64,000 bases of DNA from Curtobacterium pusillum (lineage in GTDB: Bacteria > Actinomycetota > Actinomycetes > Actinomycetales > Microbacteriaceae), in assembly GCA_002025645.1 (NCBI GenBank), contig CP018783.1, forward strand, positions 3,596,001 to 3,660,000. Direction: 5' to 3'. Of the stretch, positions 54,457 to 61,640 are shown piece by piece. Each line of letters starts with the position of its first letter. Within the stretch, counting starts at the first letter, position 1. Both the position numbers and the translations under genes were made by a program. The notes beneath the pieces are model-generated. The model was not told where the DNA came from and ran no database searches. It worked only from the letters and a program-made list of their open reading frames with translations.

Positions 54457-55853
54457 GTTCGTCCGACGCGCAGCCGCCACTGTCGCGGCGCCAGGCGCGC
54501 GAGCGTGAGCGTGCCGCCGCGGCCGGCGCGCAGCCCGTGACGCCGCCACCGACCGTCGCGGCCCCGGCGGAACAGGCGGAGACCCGCCACCGTCCCGGAT
54601 CACACGTCGCACCCGCACCGGGTGCGCCCGCGCAGTCCGCCGCACCGTCGGCTGCTGCGCCGTCATCGGCCAGTGCGCCGACGTCGGCGTCCGCGGCACC
54701 CACGGGTGTCCCGGCGATGCCCCCGGCGTCCGCGACCGAGATCGTCCCCGGCTCCGGCGGCCTGACCCGTCGGCAGATCCGCCTGATGCGCGAGGCCGAC
54801 GGCGGAGCAGTCCAGCCTGTCCCGCTGCAGAACCCGACGCCGCAGTCGTCCGACCGCACCGTGCAGGACGTGCTCGGCTCCGTCGACGCGCTGCAGGAGC
54901 CGCCCCGGTCGGCTACGTCGGACCAGTCCGAGCCGGCGTCCCCCGTGGCGGACGACTCCGCGCAGGAGCCCGCCGCCGAGACGGTCGTTCTGGACCAGGC
55001 CGCTGTCGCCCAGGCCACCGAGGCCGACGGTTCGCCCGACGCCATCGAACCGCTCGAGACCGCCGTCGCCAACAGCGAGGAACCACGTCGGCACCGCTCG
55101 ACGTGGGCGCCGCACGACGCTCCAGAGGACCCGACCGAGGCCGGTGTCCCCGACGTCACCCCGTCCTCGCCGGCACGTGTCCCCGCGGTCGAGCCCTCCA
55201 CGCCGGCGGTCTTCCCGCTGTCGCTTGACGACGACGACACGAACGAGGTCCCCGTCCAGGCGGTCCCCACGTCCGCGCCGCGTTCCGCCGGGAACGACGA
55301 CGAGGTCACGGACTCGGCACCCCGCGTGCCCGCCTCGTTCCAGCGACCGTCCGAGCCGAAGCCCCTGACGACCGCGTTCGAGCCGCCCGTCGGCCACTGG
55401 TCGCAGCAGGCGCACGACTCGAACGACACCGAGATCCACGACGAGGAGACCGGCACCCGTCGCGTCGCCGTGACGAACACGAACGCGATCATCCTGCCGA
55501 ACTCGGCCCTCGCCGACCCGACCGGGGCGCTGAACGCCACGGGCGAGGTCATCCTCACCGGCTCGATCGACCTGCCGGCGTCGCTGTCCTCGACGGGTTC
55601 GCACCGGCCGATCGACGGCGCCGAGGTGGACCGCCTCCTCGAGCAGCACGACGAGCAGCCCGAAACGGACGCCAGCCCGGTCCGAGCAAGCCGCGCGGTG
55701 TCGAGCCACACCTCGACGCGTCAGGTCGTCCTCGCCGCCGCCAAGCCGAAGGAGTCGCGCACGCCGCTCATCCTCGGCGTGACGGTCGGGGCCGTCGGTG
55801 TGGCCGCAGCCGCGGTGATCATCGTCGCCCTCGTCACCACCCACACGTTCTGA
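54453..55853 (+). CDS. Disordered protein with one C-terminal TM helix (466 aa)
   Basis: The ATG overlaps the nadD stop (ATGA). The first 20 residues carry a basic [12 protein letters not shown] helix. Residues about 25-430 are Pro/Ala/Ser/Glu/Thr-rich and probably disordered, with a second [13 protein letters not shown] copy near residue 105. A single helix ([23 protein letters not shown]) ends the protein. It is coupled between nadD and rsfS, so it may be a membrane tether or regulator, but no function is known. Confidence 0.8.
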   Translation: MSSSDAQPPLSRRQARERERAAAAGAQPVTPPPTVAAPAEQAETRHRPGSHVAPAPGAPAQSAAPSAAAPSSASAPTSASAAPTGVPAMPPASATEIVPGSGGLTRRQIRLMREADGGAVQPVPLQNPTPQSSDRTVQDVLGSVDALQEPPRSATSDQSEPASPVADDSAQEPAAETVVLDQAAVAQATEADGSPDAIEPLETAVANSEEPRRHRSTWAPHDAPEDPTEAGVPDVTPSSPARVPAVEPSTPAVFPLSLDDDDTNEVPVQAVPTSAPRSAGNDDEVTDSAPRVPASFQRPSEPKPLTTAFEPPVGHWSQQAHDSNDTEIHDEETGTRRVAVTNTNAIILPNSALADPTGALNATGEVILTGSIDLPASLSSTGSHRPIDGAEVDRLLEQHDEQPETDASPVRASRAVSSHTSTRQVVLAAAKPKESRTPLILGVTVGAVGVAAAAVIIVALVTTHTF

Positions 55854-55971
55854 CACACGGGTTCGATCTGCGCCCCGTCGGCCGCGGCCTGGCCGCCGTC
55901 GGCGGGGTGGCTTATGATCGGGACCCATCAAGCGATCCGGACACTCCCGGGTCGACGACCGGAAGGAATCC

Positions 55972-56346
55972 GTGACCGCCTCCTCACGCGCACTGGAACT
56001 CGTGCAGACAGCCGCCCTCGCGGCCGACGCCAAGCAGGCCGAAGACCTCGTCGCCCTCGACGTGACCGGGCCGCTGCAGCTCACTGACGTGTTCCTGCTC
56101 GCGACCGGCCGGAACGAGCGCAACGTGCTCGCCATCGCGGACGAGATCGAAGAGCGCCTCCTCGAAGCCGGGGCCAAGCCGCTCCGCCGCGAAGGCCGGA
56201 GCGAGGGCCGCTGGGTCCTCATCGACTTCGGTGACATCGTCGTGCACGTCTTCCACGAAGAAGACCGCCAGTACTACTCGCTCGAGCGTCTCTGGTCGGA
56301 CTGCCCGACCATCCCGCTCGAGCTGCCGGTGGACCACACCGCCTGA
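55972..56346 (+). CDS. rsfS: Ribosome silencing factor RsfS
   Basis: The 124-aa protein has the DUF143 fold: EDLVALDVTGPLQLTDVFLLATGRNERNVLAIADEIEE and GRWVLIDFGDIVVHVFHEEDRQYYSLERLW. It binds L14 on the 50S subunit and blocks subunit joining in starvation. The GTG follows GGAAGGA. It ends the nadD group. Confidence 0.96.
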   Translation: MTASSRALELVQTAALAADAKQAEDLVALDVTGPLQLTDVFLLATGRNERNVLAIADEIEERLLEAGAKPLRREGRSEGRWVLIDFGDIVVHVFHEEDRQYYSLERLWSDCPTIPLELPVDHTA

Positions 56347-56453
56347 TCGCGACGCGCCCGGGTGGCGGCGGCGATTTCGTCACCCGGCGTTCGCATGGTG
56401 TACGCTTCTATGGTGCCTCCGGGGAGCTGGTCGGCACGAAAGCAACACGATCT

Positions 56454-56529
56454 GGGTCTGTGGCGCAGCTGGTAGCGCACCTGCATGGCATGCAGGGGGT
56501 CAGGGGTTCGAGTCCCCTCAGATCCACCA
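56454..56529 (+). tRNA. tRNA-Ala (anticodon GGC)
   Basis: The acceptor GGGTCTG pairs with CAGATCC (one G-T wobble). The anticodon stem CCTGC/GCAGG encloses ATGGCAT (anticodon GGC), the T-arm is GGGGTTCGAGTCCCC, and CCA is encoded. Confidence 0.96.
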
Positions 56530-56532
56530 ACA

Positions 56533-56564
56533 CCCCCGTCGTTCTCCGGAACGGCGGGGGTTTT
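56533..56564 (+). terminator. Intrinsic terminator after tRNA-Ala
   Basis: CCCCCGTCGTT pairs with AACGGCGGGGG (one bulge) and is followed by TTTTCTGTTG. Confidence 0.9.
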
Positions 56565-56616
56565 CTGTTGCTTCGACGCATCACGACGTCTGCCGCGGTG
56601 CCGATACGCTGAGCGC

Positions 56617-57540
56617 ATGAGCAGCGACGCCCCTCTCTCCGGTTCCGCCCTGACGATCACGGCAGGCGGCTACACGGCCGAACTCGCCTCGGTGGGGGCG
56701 ACGCTGCGGACGCTCCGGTACCAGGGCCGCGACCTCGTCGTGCCGTTCGACGCCGACGAGGTCCGTCCCGCCTTCCGCGGAGCCGTCCTCGCGCCGTGGC
56801 CGAACCGGGTCGTCGACGGCACCTACTCCTTCGGTGGCTCGGATCACGAACTCGCGCTGACCGAACCCACCCGCCACCACGCCCTGCACGGCCTGGTCGC
56901 CTGGACCGACTTCCGGACCGTCGCGCACGAACCCGACCGCGCCGTCCTCGCCACGACGATCCCCGCGCAGTCCGGGTACCCGTTCCGGGTGGAGGTCCTG
57001 GTCGAGTACCGCCTCGACGCCGAGGGACTCCACACGACGATCACGGGCACGAACACCGGGCCGGACGCCGCGCCGTGGGGGACCGGCCCGCACCCGTACC
57101 TCGTCGGCGGCGAGGGACGTGTCGACGACTGGACCCTGACGCTCCCGGCCGCCGAGGTTCTCGAGGTCACCGAGGACCGCCTCATCCCGACCGGCCTCGC
57201 GCCGGTGCACGACGAGTTCGACCTGCGGAGCGCGACGCTGATCGGGGGGCGGTTCATCGACCACGCGTACACGGGGTTCGACCGCAACGCCGACGGCACC
57301 GCGACGATCGTCCTCACCGCGGCCGACGGGCACGGTGTCCGGGCGTCGTTCGGTCCGGAGTGCCCGTGGGTGCAGGTCCACACCGCTGACCACGTCGTCC
57401 CCGAGTACCACCGTGCCGGCCTCGCGGTGGAGCCGATGACCTGTGCGCCGAACGCGTTCAACGCCGGTGCCGACGCCGGGCTCGTCGTGCTCGAACCGGG
57501 CGCCTCGCACGCCGCGTCGTGGACGATCGCCGCGGTCTGA
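56617..57540 (+). CDS. Aldose 1-epimerase family protein
   Basis: The 307-aa galactose-mutarotase-like protein has VLAPWPNRVVDGTYSFGG (NR pair for sugar binding), the conserved His in HHALHGLVAWTD and HPYLVGG, and the catalytic Glu in VEPMTCAPNAFN. It interconverts alpha and beta sugar anomers. TACGCT (56605-56610) and six bases precede the ATG, a leaderless pattern. Its end overlaps pabB by 22 bases, which may be incidental. Confidence 0.92.
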   Translation: MSSDAPLSGSALTITAGGYTAELASVGATLRTLRYQGRDLVVPFDADEVRPAFRGAVLAPWPNRVVDGTYSFGGSDHELALTEPTRHHALHGLVAWTDFRTVAHEPDRAVLATTIPAQSGYPFRVEVLVEYRLDAEGLHTTITGTNTGPDAAPWGTGPHPYLVGGEGRVDDWTLTLPAAEVLEVTEDRLIPTGLAPVHDEFDLRSATLIGGRFIDHAYTGFDRNADGTATIVLTAADGHGVRASFGPECPWVQVHTADHVVPEYHRAGLAVEPMTCAPNAFNAGADAGLVVLEPGASHAASWTIAAV

Positions 57541-59039
57541 CGGCGGACCCTGCCGTCCGCGTCGCGGTCCGCGCGTTCCCGACCGTCCCGGACCTCGGGG
57601 CGCTGGCGGCGGCGGACGGCGACGTGGTCTGGCTCGACTCCTCGCTGCCGCCGGACGCTCCGGCGACGGCGCACGCCCGAGCGCGCTGGTCGGTCCTCGC
57701 GCTGACAGACGGTCCGTTCGGCGCCCGGTTCCGGCACGAGGCGCACCGCGCCGACGTCGAGGTGTCCCCGGCATCGCGCCGGTGGTTCGGCCCGTCCCGG
57801 CACGACGACACCCCGGCGTTCGCGGCCCTCGATGTCCTGCTCGGGCGCACCCCGGCACTGCCGGAACCGATCGCCGGGTGCGGCTTCGCGCTCGGCTGGG
57901 TCGGGTTCCTCGGCTACGAGCTCGGTCGCGAGTCGGGTGGCGCCGACCGCACGGCCGACGGGCACGCGGACGCCGACCTGCGCTTCACTGATCGCGCGGT
58001 GGTCGTCGACGCGGGCGGAGCAGCGTGGGCGCTCGCCCTGGTGGCCGACGCGGAACCGGAGGCCAGCGCGGCGAACCGCGCATGGCTCGAGACGGTGACC
58101 GGCGGCCGGATGTGGGCCGACGTCGACGACGTCCCCCCGCGCCTCCCGGCCGGTGCAGTGGCGACCGGACGCGTCACGCGGACCGCCTACGAGACGGCGG
58201 TCGACGCGTGCCGCGCGGAGATCCGCGACGGCAACGCGTTCCAGGTCTGCCTCACCACCGCCTTCGGGCTGGTTCCGGCACCCGGTCTGGAGGCGCGGTG
58301 CGAGTCCGGTACGGACGCGCACCTGTCCGAGTACCTGCGGCTGCGTGCGCTCGACCCCGTCCCGTTCGGTGCGTACCTGCGGCTCGGCCCGCTGCGCGTG
58401 GCGAGTCGGTCGCCGGAGCGGTTCCTGCGGATCGAGGCGTCCGGAGCGGTGGCCGCGGAACCGATCAAGGGGACGCGGCGGCGGCGCGTCGACCCGGAGG
58501 AGGACGCGGCAGCACGTGCGGAACTCGCGGCGAGCGTGAAGGACCGCGCGGAGAACGTGATGATCGTCGACCTGCTGCGGAACGACCTGCTCCGGACGGC
58601 CGTGCCGGGGTCGGTGCACGTCGACCGGCTCTGCGACGTCGAGACGTACGCGAGCGTGCACCAGATGGTGTCGACGATCGGTGCGGTGCTGCCGGACGGC
58701 GCCTCACGGGCGGCGGTCGTGCGCGCGGCGTTCCCGCCTGGATCGATGACCGGCGCCCCGAAGATCAGTGCGATGGCGATCGCGGACCGGCTCGAGGGGG
58801 CACCCCGGGGCGTGTACTCGGGCGTGATCGGGTACTTCTCCGCCAGCGGCGCGGTCGATCTGTCGGTGGCGATCCGCACACTGGTGACGGTGGTCGACGA
58901 CGTCGGCACGGTGCGGTCGCGGACGTTCGGGGCCGGCGGCGCGGTGACGTGGTCGTCGGTGGCGGCGGACGAGGCGGACGAGGTCGAGACGAAGACCCGG
59001 TCGGTGTTGTCCGGATTGGGGGCCGTCGCGCGCTGGTAG
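57519..59039 (+). CDS. pabB: Aminodeoxychorismate synthase component I (PabB)
   Basis: The 506-aa chorismate-binding enzyme has GDVVWLDSS at the N-terminal lobe and, in the catalytic domain, AEPIKGTRRR (the Lys found in PabB where TrpE has Ala), RAENVMIVDLLRNDL, and FPPGSMTGAPKISAM. It aminates chorismate for p-aminobenzoate and folate. A dispersed element (58284-58298) gives the in-frame GLEARCESGTDAHL segment in the middle of the fold. The GTG at 57519 is the best upstream start, overlapping the epimerase end. Confidence 0.92.
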   Translation: MDDRRGLTADPAVRVAVRAFPTVPDLGALAAADGDVVWLDSSLPPDAPATAHARARWSVLALTDGPFGARFRHEAHRADVEVSPASRRWFGPSRHDDTPAFAALDVLLGRTPALPEPIAGCGFALGWVGFLGYELGRESGGADRTADGHADADLRFTDRAVVVDAGGAAWALALVADAEPEASAANRAWLETVTGGRMWADVDDVPPRLPAGAVATGRVTRTAYETAVDACRAEIRDGNAFQVCLTTAFGLVPAPGLEARCESGTDAHLSEYLRLRALDPVPFGAYLRLGPLRVASRSPERFLRIEASGAVAAEPIKGTRRRRVDPEEDAAARAELAASVKDRAENVMIVDLLRNDLLRTAVPGSVHVDRLCDVETYASVHQMVSTIGAVLPDGASRAAVVRAAFPPGSMTGAPKISAMAIADRLEGAPRGVYSGVIGYFSASGAVDLSVAIRTLVTVVDDVGTVRSRTFGAGGAVTWSSVAADEADEVETKTRSVLSGLGAVARW

Positions 59040-59081
59040 GGATTCCGCGGTCTCGCGTGGGATCCTGCCTCAATCGGCGTG

Positions 59082-59155
59082 TCGAACGTGTGTTCGGTCT
59101 GGTTGTCCACAGGATGTCGGTGCTCGTTGACATCATCGAACACATGTTCGAATAT
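59082..59155 (+). promoter_or_regulatory. SOS promoter of the mutasome: two LexA boxes
   Basis: Box 1 TCGAACGTGTGTTCGG (59082-59097) has one mismatch to the consensus. Box 2 TCGAACACATGTTCGA (59136-59151) is perfect. TTGACA (59127-59132) and GAATAT (59150-59155) are 17 bp apart and straddle box 2, and six bases later comes the imuA' ATG, again a leaderless layout. Two boxes imply tight repression and strong damage response. Confidence 0.88.
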
Positions 59156-59161
59156 GAGGGC

Positions 59162-59968
59162 ATGCAGACGGCGGCGGCACTCCAGTCGTCCGGGGCTCCA
59201 CGGGAGTCGACCGGACGGTCCGGTGCTGCCCGGCCGGTGCGTCGCGTCGACCACCTCGGGGATGCCCGGGCGGCGCTCGAGCGCATCACCTCGTTGCGCT
59301 CGCGGGTCGCCGAGATGGAGTCCACGCGCGTCGACACCGAGGGGCTGCCGACCGCCGAGGCACTCGCGCCCCTGCTGCCGGGCGGGTCGATCCGGGTCGG
59401 GGGTGCCTACGCGGTGCACGAGTCGGTGCTCCTCGCGATGACGATGCTCCAGGCCGCCTCGGCCGCCGGCGCCTGGTGCGCGGTGGTGGGTGTGCCGTCC
59501 TTCGGGGTCGAAGCGGCAGCGGCCGCGGGGATCGACCTCGAACGGCTCGTGCTCGTGCCGGACCCGGGCGACCAGTGGCTCACCGTCACCGCCGCCCTGG
59601 CGGACGTGGCGCAGATCGTCCTCACCCGTCCGCTCGGTCGGGTCGTGCCGGGCGACGTCTCCCGGTTGTCGGCACGGCTGCGGCAGCGTGGCGGAGCACT
59701 GGTGGCGCTCGGGTCCTGGCCGGGGGCGGACGTCACGCTGCGGGTGACCCGGTCCGAGTGGAGCGGCATCGGGGACGGCCACGGCTTCCTGACCGAGCGA
59801 CGGGTCACGGTGTCGGCGTCCGGGCGCGCGGGGGCGGTCCGGCCGGTCGACGTCGACCTCCTCCTGCCCGCGGCGGACGGCACGGTGCGGGCAGCGGTCC
59901 CCGCCGCTGCTGCGGGCGCCGGCTCGGACGCCGGGCACGTGCTCCGTCCCGTGGCGGTGGCGTCGTGA
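59162..59968 (+). CDS. imuA: ImuA' (SOS mutasome RecA-like accessory protein)
   Basis: The 268-aa protein has an RecA-like but incomplete ATPase layout: LLPGGSIRVGGAYAVHESVLLAMTMLQAASAAGAWCAVVGVPSFG resembles a degenerate Walker region (no GKT), with LERLVLVPDPGDQWL and GDVSRLSARLRQRGGALVALG following. This is the actinobacterial ImuA' pattern. It is the first gene of the damage-induced imuA'-imuB-dnaE2 operon. ATG 59162 is favoured over an earlier ATG (59144) that lies within the LexA box. Confidence 0.88.
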   Translation: MQTAAALQSSGAPRESTGRSGAARPVRRVDHLGDARAALERITSLRSRVAEMESTRVDTEGLPTAEALAPLLPGGSIRVGGAYAVHESVLLAMTMLQAASAAGAWCAVVGVPSFGVEAAAAAGIDLERLVLVPDPGDQWLTVTAALADVAQIVLTRPLGRVVPGDVSRLSARLRQRGGALVALGSWPGADVTLRVTRSEWSGIGDGHGFLTERRVTVSASGRAGAVRPVDVDLLLPAADGTVRAAVPAAAAGAGSDAGHVLRPVAVAS

Positions 59969-61617
59969 GCCCCCGTCGGGGTGGTGCGGTGCCCGATGCG
60001 CGGGCGATCCGTGCCGACGCGCTCGCCCGCGGGGGAGCCCTGCCCGAGCCGCCCCCGACCCGGACGATCGTGCTGTGGTGCCCGGACTGGCCGGTGATCG
60101 CCGCCGCCCGTGCCGCCGGGTCGCCGCCGGACCACCCGTTCGCGCTCGTGGTGAAGGGGCAGGTGTACGCCAGCTCCGCGAGTGCCCGGGAGCACGGGGT
60201 CGTGCGGGGCCTCCGCGTGCGAGAGGCCCAGGCGCGCTGCCCGGACCTCGTCGTGCAGCCCTACGACGACGCCCTCGACCACCGGGCGTTCGAACCGGTC
60301 ATCCGTGCGGTCGAGGCTGCCGTCCCCGGTGTCGAGGTCGTGCGCCCCGGCACCCTCGCTCTGCGCTCCCGGGGGCCCGCGCGCTACTACGGCGGTGAGC
60401 GTGCCGCGGCGGCGACCCTCGCGGGCATCGCGGCGGACCACGGCGCTCCCGGGGTCCGGGCCGGGATCGCCGACACCCCGTTCGCCGCCGAACAGGCCGC
60501 ACGCGCCCGACCCGTCCGACCCGGGGAGCGCGTCCGGATCGTGCCCGTGGACGGCTCGGCACCGTTCCTGGCCGGGCTGCAGCTCGGGGTGCTCGGCGAC
60601 CCCGACCTCGCGATGCTGCTCGGGCGGCTCGGCATCACGACCCTCGGGGAGTTCGCCGCGCTCGGTGACGAACAGGTGCGCGACCGGTTCGGCGTGGCGG
60701 GGGCGTTCCTGCACCGGCTCGCGGGCGGGCGTGACCCGCGTGCGGTCGCGGCGCGGGACGTCCCGCCGGAGCTCCGGGTCGAGGCCGCCTTCGAACCCCC
60801 GCTCGACCGGGCCGACCAGATCGCGTTCGCGTTCCGGCGCTCGGCCGACGACTTCGCTGCCCGGCTGCAGGACGCCGGGCTCGTCGCCACGACGATCCGG
60901 GTCGGCATCGTCGACGAGCGGGACATCCTGCTCGAACGCACCTGGGTGCACCCGCGGTGGTTCGACGCCGCCGACGTGGTCGACCGGGTCCGCTGGCAGC
61001 TCGCCGGCGGGGTCGACCCGACCGGGCTCGAGGCGCCCGTCGTCTCGGTGGTCCTCGAACCCGTCGCCGTGGACGACGTGGCGAACCACGAGCGCGGACT
61101 CTGGGGGACCGGCCCGGACGAACGGGTCCACCACGGGCTCGCCCGCGTGCAGGGGCTCGTCGGGCACGACGGGGTCGTCACACCGCGCATCGGGGGCGGA
61201 CGCACCCTGGCGGAACGTGTCGTGCTCGTGCCGTGGGGAGACGCCCCCGTCGGCGGTGAGCGCGCCCTGGCGACCGTGCGGGACCGTCCGTGGCCCGGCA
61301 AGCTGCCCGGACCCCCGCCGGCGACCGTGCTCGACCGACCCCGACCGGTCGACGTGGTGGCTGCCGACGGCGGCACCGTCGACGTCGACGACCGCGGTGC
61401 CCTGACCGGGACCCCCGAGCGCTTCCGCGCCGAGGGGGAGCGCGGCGGTCGGTTCGACCCCGTGACGGCGTGGGCCGGGCCCTGGCCGCTCGTCGTCCGC
61501 TGGTGGGAGTCCGGCGGCCGACGCCTGCACCGGTTGCAGCTCGTCGACGCCGAGGGGCGTGCGTGGTACCTGGTGCTCGCCGACCACCGGTGGTGGGCCG
61601 AGGCGGTGGCGACGTGA
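59965..61617 (+). CDS. imuB: ImuB, inactive Y-family polymerase-like mutasome hub
   Basis: The 550-aa protein begins its Y-family domain at TRTIVLWCPDWPVIAAARAAG and continues with palm/finger motifs (VYASSASAREHGVVRGLRVREAQARCPDLVV). The usual catalytic acidic pairs are not seen, as in other ImuB proteins, which act as a hub linking ImuA', DnaE2 and the clamp. A C-terminal DUF6504-like segment (VRWWESGGRRLHRLQLVDAEGR) follows. GTG overlaps the imuA' stop (GTGA). Confidence 0.9.
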   Translation: MSPRRGGAVPDARAIRADALARGGALPEPPPTRTIVLWCPDWPVIAAARAAGSPPDHPFALVVKGQVYASSASAREHGVVRGLRVREAQARCPDLVVQPYDDALDHRAFEPVIRAVEAAVPGVEVVRPGTLALRSRGPARYYGGERAAAATLAGIAADHGAPGVRAGIADTPFAAEQAARARPVRPGERVRIVPVDGSAPFLAGLQLGVLGDPDLAMLLGRLGITTLGEFAALGDEQVRDRFGVAGAFLHRLAGGRDPRAVAARDVPPELRVEAAFEPPLDRADQIAFAFRRSADDFAARLQDAGLVATTIRVGIVDERDILLERTWVHPRWFDAADVVDRVRWQLAGGVDPTGLEAPVVSVVLEPVAVDDVANHERGLWGTGPDERVHHGLARVQGLVGHDGVVTPRIGGGRTLAERVVLVPWGDAPVGGERALATVRDRPWPGKLPGPPPATVLDRPRPVDVVAADGGTVDVDDRGALTGTPERFRAEGERGGRFDPVTAWAGPWPLVVRWWESGGRRLHRLQLVDAEGRAWYLVLADHRWWAEAVAT

Positions 61618-61640
61618 CGCGCGCGAGTGGGGAGCACTGA
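61614..61640 (+). other. Nine-codon mini-ORF bridging imuB and dnaE2
   Basis: GTG at 61614 opens an eight-residue frame that overlaps the imuB stop (GTGA) and ends with TGA at 61638-61640, overlapping the dnaE2 ATG. It could carry ribosomes across the gap, but a GGGGAG ribosome site serves dnaE2 anyway. Confidence 0.3.
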
